Of a DNA stretch of 21,920 nt, positions 13,404 through 21,272 are shown piece after piece. A program made the translations under genes and the position numbers. Location of the stretch: the IMG/VR virus record IMGVR_UViG_3300003631_000022, positions 1-21,920 of that record; one strand, written 5' to 3'. This stretch comes from a virus. Within the stretch, counting starts at the first letter, position 1. Each line of letters begins with the position of its first letter. Under the pieces are notes generated by a model that was not told the DNA's origin, did no database searches, and saw only the letters and a list, made by a program, of their open reading frames with translations.

Positions 13404-14134
13404 CGGCCGTCAATGAGGGCTCCGAGATCGGGGGCGCCGACTTCGACCCTGAATCGGTGGACCTGCGCCCGAAAAAGTGGGCCGGCATCACGCCGTGGTC
13501 CAACGAGATGACGGAAGAGGTGGGTGCGCAATTCGTGGAGCGCCTCACCGAAGCGGTCGGGATCGGCTTCGGGAAGGCCGTGGACGAGACCGTCCTCATT
13601 GCAGACGGCTCGGCGACGTACCACGGCATCACCGGCCTCTTCAACGACTCCGACATTCCGAAGCACACCATCTCTTCGGCGAATGTCGACGACATGACGC
13701 TCAACGACTACCGCAACGTTGAGGAGGTGCCGTCGCCGTCGCTCGACGAGAACGTGCAGGTGCTTTTCCACCCGAACGTCCGCGGCACCTTCCTCCGCAT
13801 GACCGACCAGGGTGGGCACATCTTCCGGAACCGGAGCGAGCTCCCCGAGCGGCTTGCTTACACGGAGGCCATTCAGACGAAGGGCAACACCGGCGCAAAT
13901 AAGGTATTCGGCGTGGCCGGCGACTTCAGCTACGTCGTGATCGCACGGATCGGCGGCCTCATGATCGACACCCTGACGGAAGGGCAGATCAAGGACGCCG
14001 AGGGCGATGTCTTCAACCTCGCGACGCAGGACGGCCAGGCGCTTCGATTCAAGAAGCGCTGGATGGTCTCCTTCAAGAACGTGGACGATCTCGCGTTCAA
14101 GCGGATCGAAACGGGCTCTGGCACCGGCAGCTAA
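13343..14134 (+). CDS. Major capsid protein, C-terminal piece (HK97 fold)
   Basis: This frame carries most of the HK97-fold shell protein: FVPGIVDVTAVNEGSEIGGA, then LRPKKWAGITPWSNEMTEEV, a helix with QFVERLTEAVGIGFGKAVDE (the spine helix) and ADGSATYHGITGLFND, a typical capsid loop. The C-terminal P-domain strands RFKKRWMVSFKNVDDLAFKR follow. The coordinates start at a GTG at 13343, but the homologous sequence continues upstream to about 13322 in this frame, so it is the second half of the gene at 12891, not an independent gene. It is followed by a strong terminator hairpin, as common after capsid genes. Confidence 0.85.
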   Translation: MYDLDSGSLRAPFVPGIVDVTAVNEGSEIGGADFDPESVDLRPKKWAGITPWSNEMTEEVGAQFVERLTEAVGIGFGKAVDETVLIADGSATYHGITGLFNDSDIPKHTISSANVDDMTLNDYRNVEEVPSPSLDENVQVLFHPNVRGTFLRMTDQGGHIFRNRSELPERLAYTEAIQTKGNTGANKVFGVAGDFSYVVIARIGGLMIDTLTEGQIKDAEGDVFNLATQDGQALRFKKRWMVSFKNVDDLAFKRIETGSGTGS

Positions 14135-14164
14135 GCTGACGGTCAGTGAGCTGACTCTTGCGGG

Positions 14165-14207
14165 CCGCCCCGAGCACTGCGCTCGGGGCGGACTCGCCTA
14201 TTTTGTT
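14165..14207 (+). terminator. Strong terminator hairpin after the capsid gene
   Basis: CCGCCCCGAGC at 14165-14175 and GCTCGGGGCGG at 14181-14191 form a perfect 11-bp stem with a 5-base loop, followed by a T-rich stretch (TATTTTGTT at 14199-14207) after a short spacer. It would end or attenuate the abundant capsid transcript before the following cargo genes. Confidence 0.75.
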
Positions 14208-14228
14208 CTGACATTACGACCGCTAGCA

Positions 14229-14765
14229 ATGGGTACGCTTCCCTACACCTACAAAATGAAGACGAACGGCTCCACGCACGGCCAGGAGAGCAGCCGCCTG
14301 CACAGCTGGGAGCCAGGGGCAGAGTACCGCGTGCCCGAGGACGTGCCGGACGGGGAGTTTCGGCACCTGAACCCCAACGACTACGACATCAAGGAACGCA
14401 CCGACGCCATGGGCGGCCGCACCAAAAACACCGCTATGTCGGGCAAGACGACCGACATGTCCGGCAAAGACACGTCGATGAAGACCGAGGCCTCGGGCGC
14501 CGAGGAGGACACGGGCCCCGACGACAGCGAAGACGCCTCGGACGAAGAAGACCCGGGCGGCTTATTCGGGCAAGAGAGCCCGGAGTGGACGCTTGGCGAG
14601 AGCCACGCGGCCGGCTTCTACTTTGCCCTCTACGGCGGGGAGCGCGTCGAGGACGAGAGCAGCCGGAGCGGCTACAACACAGTCGGCCGCGGCAAGGAAG
14701 CAGCCGAGGCCGAGATTGACCGCCGCAACGAGGAGGGCCTCACGCCCTCGGAGGTCGTCGGATGA
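14229..14765 (+). CDS. Acidic 178-residue phage protein of unknown role
   Basis: I chose the ATG at 14229, after the terminator, because upstream in-frame sequence is shadow of the capsid gene. The N-terminal 60 residues (WEPGAEYRVPEDVPDGEFRH and NPNDYDIKER) resemble small phage head or head-tail proteins that carry a 'PG-x-EY-x-VP' motif. A low-complexity Met/Ser/Lys stretch with the repeat MSGKTTDMSGKDTSM follows (about 70-84). An Asp/Glu-rich linker at about 90-108 comes next, and then a C-terminal domain with SHAAGFYFALYGGERV and GRGKEAAEAEIDRRN. The stop overlaps the sulfotransferase ATG (ATGA). No function is assigned; a decoration or linker protein is possible from its place after the capsid. 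Confidence 0.65.
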   Translation: MGTLPYTYKMKTNGSTHGQESSRLHSWEPGAEYRVPEDVPDGEFRHLNPNDYDIKERTDAMGGRTKNTAMSGKTTDMSGKDTSMKTEASGAEEDTGPDDSEDASDEEDPGGLFGQESPEWTLGESHAAGFYFALYGGERVEDESSRSGYNTVGRGKEAAEAEIDRRNEEGLTPSEVVG

Positions 14766-15379
14766 GCTCTGACCCGGGCACGTTCGTCGTCGGCACCGGA
14801 ACGGGCCGATGCGGTACCTCGTCGCTTGCCGCCCTCCTCAGCGCGCAAAACGGCGCCGACGTCACCCACGAGCGGTGGCGCAGCCGCGTGCCCTGGACCG
14901 AAGGGCAGCACTGGGCCCGCTCCCTCGTCGAGGAGTGCGAGGAGAGCTTGGAAGGCGGCGCCCGAGTTGCCGGGGACGTGGCGTTTCAGTGGCAATGGTA
15001 CGCCGAGGGGCTGATCGAGGCCGGCGCCCGGATCGTCTACCTCCTGCGGAACTGCGAGGAGGTCGTGGAGAGCTTCATCCGGAAAAGCGGTCCGCGCAAC
15101 AACTGGGAGCCGTGGCCAGAACTCGACGAAGACGAGCGGTTCCGCTTTCACGAGTGCTTCCCGTCGTTTGCGGCCGAGAGCAAGCGGGAGGCGCTCCGCA
15201 TGTACTGGCGCCTGTCGGTTGGCCGGGCTCGCGACCTTAACGCTCGGCACGATGCCTTCGAGATCTTCCCGACGGAGGCGCTCAACAGCGAGGGTGGAGT
15301 AAAGGGCATCCTCGACCACTTGCAGGTCCCAACAGCCGCCCGGACGATCGAAACGGGGATTCGAGCCAACACCACGTAA
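14762..15379 (+). CDS. Sulfotransferase-like P-loop protein
   Basis: Sulfotransferases move a sulfuryl group from PAPS to an acceptor such as a sugar. This 205-residue protein starts with a strand and 5'-phosphosulfate-binding loop, FVVGTGTGRCGTSSLAALL (residues 8-26). It later has IVYLLRNCEEVVESF (91-105), matching the 3'-phosphate-binding motif R...S (Arg96, Ser104). It is shorter than most cellular enzymes. It overlaps the preceding gene by ATGA and is followed by two glycosyltransferase-like genes, suggesting modification of a glycan on the virion or host surface. The same phage carries a CysH-like gene, another PAPS-related fold, but no functional link is shown. Confidence 0.78.
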   Translation: MSSDPGTFVVGTGTGRCGTSSLAALLSAQNGADVTHERWRSRVPWTEGQHWARSLVEECEESLEGGARVAGDVAFQWQWYAEGLIEAGARIVYLLRNCEEVVESFIRKSGPRNNWEPWPELDEDERFRFHECFPSFAAESKREALRMYWRLSVGRARDLNARHDAFEIFPTEALNSEGGVKGILDHLQVPTAARTIETGIRANTT

Positions 15380-15393
15380 TCAGAACGGCATTC

Positions 15394-16194
15394 ATGCCAG
15401 ACCCTGTAGAGGTCAGCTTATCGGAAGAGGCGATGGACGCCGTCAAGGGCGGTGCGGCCCAGGAGCAGTCGATTGCCGTCGTTATCCCGGTGCACGAGAC
15501 GCACCTCGCGTACCTGCCGGCAGCGATCGAGAGCGTGCTGCAGCTTGGCGAGGCGCCCGACGAACTCGTCATCGTGGACGACGGGCAGTGTGGCGTGCCG
15601 GACATCTGGAACGAGTACATCGATCAGCTCGAAAAGCAGGGCATTCTGTCCCGCTACCGGTTTACGGCAGAGCAGCGCGGCGCAGCTGCCGCCCGCAACC
15701 TCGGGATCGAAGCCACACGCACCGACTGGGTCCTCTGCCTGGACGCCGACGATCGCCTCAAACCCGAGGCCCTGACGGCCTGGCGGGATGCTCTCACAGA
15801 GACCCCGAACGCCGACGTCGTCGTGTTTGGCTACGAGGCCTTTGGGACGGGCCTGAACGGGGAGCCGGCGACCGGCACCCGCACCTACGACGAGCACGGG
15901 TTTGGTCTTGTGGAAGCGTACCGCTCGAACAAGCGCCTCGCCTGCGCAGCAAGCCCATTTCGGCGGCGGCTGTGGGAGTGGCATCCGTACCGACGGGGCT
16001 TCGGCCTCTTTGAAGACACGGCCTTCTGGCTCGACTGCGCACGGCACGGGGCCTACTTCGCCTCGGTGCAAGAGCCGCTTGTTGACGTGCGCTACCACGA
16101 ACAGCGCACCAGCTTCACGCGTCCGGACGCCGAGCGCGAGCAGAATCGCCGGAAACTCGACCAGATCGCCGAAGAGGCGGAGGCGACCGCATGA
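15394..16194 (+). CDS. Family 2 glycosyltransferase (GT-A fold)
   Basis: This 266-residue protein has the GT2 hallmarks: IAVVIPVHET (residues 27-36), LVIVDDG (58-64), RGAAAARNLGIE (95-106) and the metal/sugar-nucleotide motif CLDADD (115-120). Later it has EDTAFWLD, where the catalytic base of such enzymes often lies. It would transfer a sugar from a nucleotide sugar to an unknown acceptor. The first 19 residues (MPDPVEVSLSEEAMDAVKG) are not part of the GT fold and closely resemble the start of the tape measure gene in this window. It lies 14 bases after the sulfotransferase and overlaps the next gene by 4 bases. Confidence 0.88.
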   Translation: MPDPVEVSLSEEAMDAVKGGAAQEQSIAVVIPVHETHLAYLPAAIESVLQLGEAPDELVIVDDGQCGVPDIWNEYIDQLEKQGILSRYRFTAEQRGAAAARNLGIEATRTDWVLCLDADDRLKPEALTAWRDALTETPNADVVVFGYEAFGTGLNGEPATGTRTYDEHGFGLVEAYRSNKRLACAASPFRRRLWEWHPYRRGFGLFEDTAFWLDCARHGAYFASVQEPLVDVRYHEQRTSFTRPDAEREQNRRKLDQIAEEAEATA

Positions 16195-17543
16195 CATCAG
16201 TTCCGGACGAACACAAGGTCGACGTCTACGCCGCGGAGGGTCACTTCGAGGATCACCTTCAGCCGGTGTGGAATGAGCTCCCCGAGGGGCGCCGCGGCAT
16301 CTTTGCCACGGGGCTCGATGAGCTACAGGACCGCGGCGATCGGCGGCACCTCTGCCTCGTCGCCAGCGGTGGCAACCGTCGGCACGCCACGTCGGTCGGC
16401 TATCCGCGCGTGGTGCTGATGCAGCACGGCGCCGGGCAGTCGTACCTGGGCGGGGGCGGGGCGCCGCACCTCAGCTACGCCGGCTTTCCACACCACCGGG
16501 GCCTGGTCGGCATTCTGCACCCCGGCCCGGACCCGGTCGAGAAGGACGGCCGGGCCTACCCTGATCTCGCCGACAAGGGGCGCATCCAGGCGATCGGCAT
16601 GCCCAAGCTAGCCCCGTGGCGGGCCGGTGACAAAGGCAGGGCGCCGGACTGGCGCCGCGAGGACCGGCCGTTTCGAGTGGCGGTGAGCTTTCACTGGGAC
16701 TGCCGGGTGTGCCCGGAGACGCGTACCGCCCTCGGGCACTACGAGCGGGCGTTTGCCGACTGGAAGGACGCCCTCGAGGAGGAAGGCATCGAGTTGGTGG
16801 GGCACAGCCATCCGCGCATCCGCTCGCGTGCAAAATTCGCGTTCGAGGGGGCGGGCGTGCCTTTCCTCGGTGATTTCGAGCAGGTGCTGCAGTGGTGCGA
16901 CGCCTACGCGGTCGACAATTCAAGCACCCTGTTCGAGTTTGCGGCCTCCGTGCCCAAGGCGGCCGACCGCACCGCCCGGCCGGTGATTGTGCTCAACAGC
17001 CCGCACTACCGCCGGGGCGTGGAGCACGGACTCCGGTTCTGGCAGGCCTCCGGCATCGGCCCCAACGTGAACCGGCCCGAAGACTTCGTGGCGGCGGTGA
17101 AGGGGCTCCGACGCGACTTCGGCACGTGGTGCACGAAAGCGGGCGAGGTGTTGACCGGCGTCTACGCCTACCGCGACGGCAAGGCCGCCGAGCGGGCCGT
17201 CGGCTACGTGCAAGAGTGGGCGGAGGAAACCGCATCCGGGCACAGCGAGCGGCGGCACTGGCTCCGGGCGCACAAGACCTTTGCCAACGCCGGCTACTTG
17301 GCCCACCGCGACGGCGCGACCGTCGAGTCCGGCGAGCGCTTTTACGTCTGGGGAAAGGACGCGGCCAAACGCCTCGCGGAAGAGGGGCACGCCGAGCGCA
17401 TTGACCTGCAAGCCCTCACCGTGGACACGCTCCGGGGAGAAGCGCGCCGCCTCGGCATCGAGGGCCGCTCGTCGATGCGAAAGACCGAGCTGATCGATGC
17501 CCTACAACAAAGCGCCCCAACGGGGGAGGTGAGCCATGCTTGA
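16191..17543 (+). CDS. CDP-glycerol-transferase-like (GT-B type) protein with SAP/Rho-N-like C-terminus
   Basis: This 450-residue protein resembles CDP-glycerol:polyol glycerophosphotransferases and related GT-B enzymes. It has VVLMQHGAGQSY (residues 74-85), GHSHPRIRS near 203, and VDNSSTLFEFAA near 241, where teichoic-acid-type enzymes have their donor-binding D-x-SS-x-x-x-E/D. After a linker, the C-terminus changes character. GERFYVWGKDAAKRLAEEGHA (about 380-400) resembles a small phage head-protein domain, and residues 408-440 (LTVDTLRGEARRLGIEG...KTELIDAL) look like a SAP/Rho-N helical motif. It overlaps the GT2 gene by ATGA and the connector gene by 8 bases. The acceptor is unknown. Confidence 0.65.
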   Translation: MTSVPDEHKVDVYAAEGHFEDHLQPVWNELPEGRRGIFATGLDELQDRGDRRHLCLVASGGNRRHATSVGYPRVVLMQHGAGQSYLGGGGAPHLSYAGFPHHRGLVGILHPGPDPVEKDGRAYPDLADKGRIQAIGMPKLAPWRAGDKGRAPDWRREDRPFRVAVSFHWDCRVCPETRTALGHYERAFADWKDALEEEGIELVGHSHPRIRSRAKFAFEGAGVPFLGDFEQVLQWCDAYAVDNSSTLFEFAASVPKAADRTARPVIVLNSPHYRRGVEHGLRFWQASGIGPNVNRPEDFVAAVKGLRRDFGTWCTKAGEVLTGVYAYRDGKAAERAVGYVQEWAEETASGHSERRHWLRAHKTFANAGYLAHRDGATVESGERFYVWGKDAAKRLAEEGHAERIDLQALTVDTLRGEARRLGIEGRSSMRKTELIDALQQSAPTGEVSHA

Positions 17544-18261
17544 CTACACGGCCCTTACGACCCCGGCGCGCATCTTGAGCGTAGCGCTCGGCGACGGCGT
17601 GAGTCAGTCGCTGGTAGAGGAGGTGCTCACCAAGCGCGGGGACTTCTACGACGAAGCCATTCGCACGATCGAGGCCGTGACCGGCGAGATTGAGAGCCAC
17701 CTACAGCGTCCCCTCATCGTCCGCAAAAAAACGTGGTACCCCGATCATTTTGCCTGGAACGACACCCCGCCGCGACCGGCGCCGGAGGGCTACGCCATCA
17801 TGGCCTACCTCCGGTACTGGCCGCTCGTGGAGGTGGTCTCCACGCAGCCAACCGTAAACCTTGACCCGAAGGTGCAGGTGCGAGGTGAGCGCCTCGTGTT
17901 TGCGCCAAAGCGTCTGGGCGCCCTGACGGCGTTCTTCGGCTACCGCCGGTTCGATCAGGGCCTTGGCCCGCCTGGCAGCGGCGACGACTACACGCTGGAC
18001 CTGACGGCGCAGAGCGGCCTCTCTGGGCTTTCGGCGCTACCACCGATCCTGCCGGGCGAGATCGAGGACGTGTGCATCAAGGTCTGCCTCGCCCGCCTGC
18101 AAGAGCAGATCCAGGGCCTCGTGGGGATTGCCCGCAAGGACAAGCGATTCGGCGGCGAGATGGGGCAGAGCCTGACCGTCGAGCGCAAAGAGATGGACGA
18201 CGAGTACGAAGACCGGCAGATGAGCCGCCTCGACGAGCACGCCTTTACGCCGAGCGTGTGA
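17536..18261 (+). CDS. Head-tail connector (gp6-like adaptor) protein
   Basis: This 241-residue protein is placed and patterned like the HK97 gp6-type adaptor that docks under the portal. The N-terminal helical part TLTTP-type start (YTALTTPARILSVALGDG) leads into a helix with IEAVTGEIESHLQRPLIVRK (about 53-72), the typical 'Ie-x-x-l-gR-l' region of such connectors. The middle has VSTQPTVNLDPKVQV-like strands and the C-terminus has IEDVCIKVCLARLQEQI. A good Shine-Dalgarno (GGGGGAGGTGAGCC) lies just before ATG 17536, inside the end of the preceding gene. Confidence 0.65.
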   Translation: MLDYTALTTPARILSVALGDGVSQSLVEEVLTKRGDFYDEAIRTIEAVTGEIESHLQRPLIVRKKTWYPDHFAWNDTPPRPAPEGYAIMAYLRYWPLVEVVSTQPTVNLDPKVQVRGERLVFAPKRLGALTAFFGYRRFDQGLGPPGSGDDYTLDLTAQSGLSGLSALPPILPGEIEDVCIKVCLARLQEQIQGLVGIARKDKRFGGEMGQSLTVERKEMDDEYEDRQMSRLDEHAFTPSV

Positions 18262-18286
18262 CGGGACACGCCTACAGCCATGACTC

Positions 18287-18895
18287 ATGCAGGTACGCGA
18301 CAACGTACAGCAGTGGATCGACGCCCTCGACATCGAGGAGCAGATCGTCCGCGAGGTGCTCGCGCCGACGGTCAACGCCTCGATCGACACGTTCGAGGGG
18401 CTGGCCACCGGCACGTACATGCGAGAGGCCGGGCTGGGGGCCCGCGACACGCCCAACACGCAGGCCGGCCCCGGCTCGCTCCGGGTCGTGCAGGGGCGCC
18501 TCTCACGGGCCGTGCGGGGGCAGCGCGGGCCGGAGGGCAAGGAGTTTACCGATCAGGGGCCGGTCGTTCGGCAGATGCAGGTGTTCTGGAAGCGGGTCAT
18601 TCAGGTCCCGTACGCTGGCGCCCACGAGGAAGGCGGCTCCTGGACCGTGCCGGCGACCGAAAAGATGGAGGGGTACTTCTGGCACCGATTCTACGACAGC
18701 GGAGAGCAGGAAAAGTGGAAGCGCCTGGCCCTGTGGGTGCGGGGTATTTCCTCCTTTCAGGTGACCGTGGAGGCGCGTCCCTACGTGGGGCCCGCCCTCA
18801 AGGACGACGAGTTCAAGCCGCACGAAATCGGCCGCGACAACCTCATTGATCTACTGATCAGCCTCGATCCGCCCGACGCGGTGCTGCGCGAGTAG
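18287..18895 (+). CDS. Tail completion / virion morphogenesis-like protein
   Basis: This 202-residue protein follows the connector gene and shows features of the HK97 gp10 / Mu virion morphogenesis group of neck proteins. It has a helical N-terminus, a GSLR (residues 64-67) leading into a strand, then VPYAGAHEEGGSW (about 106-118), and close to the end RPYVGPALKDDE (about 164-175). The YA-x-x-HE-x-G and RP(Y/F)-x-GPAL pair is typical. Such proteins close the head-tail junction. The ATG at 18287 is preceded by no strong ribosome-binding site, and another ATG lies a few bases upstream in a different frame. Confidence 0.65.
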   Translation: MQVRDNVQQWIDALDIEEQIVREVLAPTVNASIDTFEGLATGTYMREAGLGARDTPNTQAGPGSLRVVQGRLSRAVRGQRGPEGKEFTDQGPVVRQMQVFWKRVIQVPYAGAHEEGGSWTVPATEKMEGYFWHRFYDSGEQEKWKRLALWVRGISSFQVTVEARPYVGPALKDDEFKPHEIGRDNLIDLLISLDPPDAVLRE

Positions 18896-18922
18896 GCTTT
18901 AGCATTCAAAAGTACCCGATAC

Positions 18923-19495
18923 ATGCCGACCGAAAAGCTCCCCATGATGCAAAAGCGGGATCTCCTGAAGGAGGAGGTGACCCGCCTGGCCCAAGAGCAC
19001 GGCGTGAGCCTGAACGTCGTGTACTGGCCGATCGGGGAGCTGGTGAACATTCAGACGGAGCTCGACCGCAAAAAGCTGATGGGGCGCCCGGTGCGGTACT
19101 GCCGCATCCGCAACCTTTCGGCTTCGACCTCGGACACCGAACCGCAAACCGCCGGGGGCAACACTGACTGGCAGAACGCCAACGTCAAGACGACGCACCG
19201 CTTTCGGGTCAAGCTGCTGTTTGAGTGGGACGTGGCCGAAAGCTACGACCTAAGCAGCCAGAAGGACTGGGACGAGCTCACCGAGAGCCAGTCCCTCGAC
19301 AACGAATACGAACTGCCGATCGGCATCCTGCCGTTTTTTCGGCAGGCACCAACGCTGGCGCCGGAGAGCCAAGAACACCTGACGTGCCAGTGCACGCGCC
19401 CGCAAAACGAAACGCTCCCGAACGTCCCCCAGTGGCAAAACGAGCTGGAGCTCTACACGCACTACCTGAGTTTTGAACTTGGGCTGACCGGATAG
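18923..19495 (+). CDS. Probable tail terminator-position protein
   Basis: This 190-residue protein lies between the neck protein and the tail tube candidate, the usual place of the tail terminator that caps the tube. It contains an alternation of strands (THRFRVKLLFEWDVAESYDL, about 93-112; ELELYTHYLSFELGL near the end) and a helical N-terminus. The last strand pair is the type of pattern seen in tail terminators. I do not recognise a specific family motif, so the assignment is positional. ATG 18923 is chosen as the first start after the preceding stop. Confidence 0.5.
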   Translation: MPTEKLPMMQKRDLLKEEVTRLAQEHGVSLNVVYWPIGELVNIQTELDRKKLMGRPVRYCRIRNLSASTSDTEPQTAGGNTDWQNANVKTTHRFRVKLLFEWDVAESYDLSSQKDWDELTESQSLDNEYELPIGILPFFRQAPTLAPESQEHLTCQCTRPQNETLPNVPQWQNELELYTHYLSFELGLTG

Positions 19496-19571
19496 GCCTT
19501 CGCCCTGAACGGCGGCACCGACAGCCCGCTTCACAGTCGCACTTTTCACAAGGCGCCCGAGAGGGCACGAC

Positions 19572-20030
19572 ATGATGCCTGTAGTCAAAGAGGTACAGAC
19601 GAAGGTCGAGTTCACAACGGACACGCCCGTCAAGTATGGCGGCTCCAACCCGACCTGGACGGAGATCCCCGTTGTGCTCATTCACGGCGACACGGATGCG
19701 CGGGCGACGGAGCCCGAGACGGTCGAGACCCTAAATGGCCTGCAGGGGCAGGCGGCAGACATGCTCGACGCGGCCTACGCGCTCATCTACGACACCGACG
19801 AGTCCTACTACCAAGATTTGCAGTCGGCAGCCGACGACTGGACGCCCATCTGGTTCCGGGAAACGCCTGAAGGGCAGGATCCGCGCATCATCGGCGGCGA
19901 GAACGGCGGCATCGTCACGTTCTCGAAGGAGATTCGCGAGTTTGGCGACGTCGAGGTGCGCAACGTGGGCATGAGCGCCACGAGCGCCACCCCGGGCAAG
20001 ACCATTGAGGTCGACTCCGGCGGCTCCTAA
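19572..20030 (+). CDS. Major tail (tube) protein candidate
   Basis: This 152-residue protein is of suitable size and place for the tail tube subunit, which polymerises around the tape measure. It is dominated by predicted strands (VKEVQTKVEFTTDTP, TEIPVVLIHGDTD, GGIVTFSKEIREFGDVEVRN) with a central loop region and ends in a Gly/Ser tail (TIEVDSGGS), typical of tube proteins that form a beta-sandwich. A short intergenic gap of 76 bases precedes it, containing no clear promoter or terminator. No sheath gene is present, which favours a siphovirus-like tail. Start could be either of two adjacent ATGs (19572 or 19575). Confidence 0.6.
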   Translation: MMPVVKEVQTKVEFTTDTPVKYGGSNPTWTEIPVVLIHGDTDARATEPETVETLNGLQGQAADMLDAAYALIYDTDESYYQDLQSAADDWTPIWFRETPEGQDPRIIGGENGGIVTFSKEIREFGDVEVRNVGMSATSATPGKTIEVDSGGS

Positions 20031-20063
20031 CGCTTCGCGACCCGGTGACCACACGAGAAGCGT

Positions 20064-20660
20064 ATGCCTGTTGCTCAGCCCGACACAGACGAGGAGACGC
20101 GCCTGCGCATCGAGCCGGCGACGCTCACCCTGGATGTGCTCTGCAACGGGTGTCTCGCGCTGGGCGTCGACCCGGATTCCGTCCTGCAGGGAGCGGCGAC
20201 GATCGACGGGGCCGAGCTGCCCGACGGAAGTGCTCTGCAGGCCCGGGTCTTTGCGGAGGCGGTGGCCGAGCGGTTCGTCGTGGTCGACGGTAAAGCCACG
20301 GAGGGCCGCGAGATCGACTGGACGAGCGTCCCGGCGGCCGACCGGCGGGGCGTCCTGACCCGCCTGCGCAGCCAGTTTTCGCAGAACTACCAGATGGAGC
20401 TTTCGGCGGCCACCCTGTTGGTCGGGCAGTGGAAGGAGCACTTTACCCTCTACCCCGATGCGTCCGGAGGTGACCAGGTGAGCGCGCTCCGCTCGACGCT
20501 GACCAAGCTGGAGCCGGACCGCTACGACGCCGTGGTGTGCCGGTGGCCGCTGCGCCGCTTTTTCGTGTGGGCCGAGCAAAGCCGCGTCCGGAAGGAGTTC
20601 GACGACCTCGAGGAGGACGCCCAGGACACGATCGGGCAAACCCGCGACCGCATCACGTAA
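20064..20660 (+). CDS. Unknown tail-region protein, possible assembly chaperone
   Basis: This 198-residue acidic protein lies between the tube candidate and the tape measure gene, a zone that in long-tailed phages usually codes tail assembly chaperones. It looks helical from about residue 20 on (LDVLCNGCLALGVD, LRSQFSQNYQMELSAATLLV, VRKEFDDLEEDAQDTIG). No family is recognised. The next gene begins 21 bases later. No programmed frameshift heptamer was noticed at its end, so the classic G/GT-type fusion is not supported here. Confidence 0.55.
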   Translation: MPVAQPDTDEETRLRIEPATLTLDVLCNGCLALGVDPDSVLQGAATIDGAELPDGSALQARVFAEAVAERFVVVDGKATEGREIDWTSVPAADRRGVLTRLRSQFSQNYQMELSAATLLVGQWKEHFTLYPDASGGDQVSALRSTLTKLEPDRYDAVVCRWPLRRFFVWAEQSRVRKEFDDLEEDAQDTIGQTRDRIT

Positions 20661-20681
20661 AGGAATCTGGTTACTCGCGAT

Positions 20682-21272
20682 ATGGAAGCCACTGTCGGCC
20701 AGTCATTTGACACAGAGCACCCGGTGTGGGACCTGACGTTCGCCGTCCGGGACGATCTGGAGGTGACCCTCCGCCCCCCGACCGCCGAGCGCCTGCGGGT
20801 GGTCGACATGACCCATTTGTTGCGCACGGACCTTCCCGCCGAGGACAAGATGCGCATCGTGACCCGGTACATGGGCCTCATTCCGCGCCGTGACGTAGAC
20901 GGGGACATCACCGCCGTGCAGCTGCCCGGTGGCAAGGAGCGACGGCTGAACCAGGTGACTGGCCTGTGGGCGCATCGCCGGGTTTGTGAGATCGCCACGA
21001 CCGCCGAGAAGGGCAGCCTGACCAGCGAGGAGGCAACTGCGCGCATTGATCCGGACGAGATTTCGCACGCAAATGCGACGTGGGGACTCTTAGCCGTCGG
21101 CGGCACAGAGGCCCTCTCTATCCACACCGAGATGACGGCCGCAGAGGCGCGAGACTACGTCCAAGAGGTGGCCGTGGCCGGCTACCGGGCGCGCCATCTG
21201 TCAGAGTCCGTCGCGATGGTCGCGCGCCGCCTCGCCGGCTTCCTCAATGACCAGCAACGCGATAAAGCATAA
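20682..21272 (+). CDS. Unknown tail-region protein upstream of tape measure
   Basis: This 196-residue protein begins with a beta-rich region (VWDLTFAVRDDLEVTLRPPT, residues 15-34) resembling the N-terminal part of some tail assembly chaperones. It continues as helices (AEDKMRIVTRYMGLIPRRD near 58-76) and ends in YVQEVAVAGYRARHLSESVA near 161-180. Function is not recognised. Its TAA stop shares its last A with the ATG of the tape measure gene, suggesting coupled translation, as expected for a tail chaperone acting on the tape measure protein. Confidence 0.55.
   Translation: MEATVGQSFDTEHPVWDLTFAVRDDLEVTLRPPTAERLRVVDMTHLLRTDLPAEDKMRIVTRYMGLIPRRDVDGDITAVQLPGGKERRLNQVTGLWAHRRVCEIATTAEKGSLTSEEATARIDPDEISHANATWGLLAVGGTEALSIHTEMTAAEARDYVQEVAVAGYRARHLSESVAMVARRLAGFLNDQQRDKA

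Noticed and set aside
14165-14191. Capsid-downstream hairpin as a CRISPR repeat
   Set aside because: Single copy, 11-bp stem followed by a T-rich stretch after the capsid stop; a terminator explains it better.
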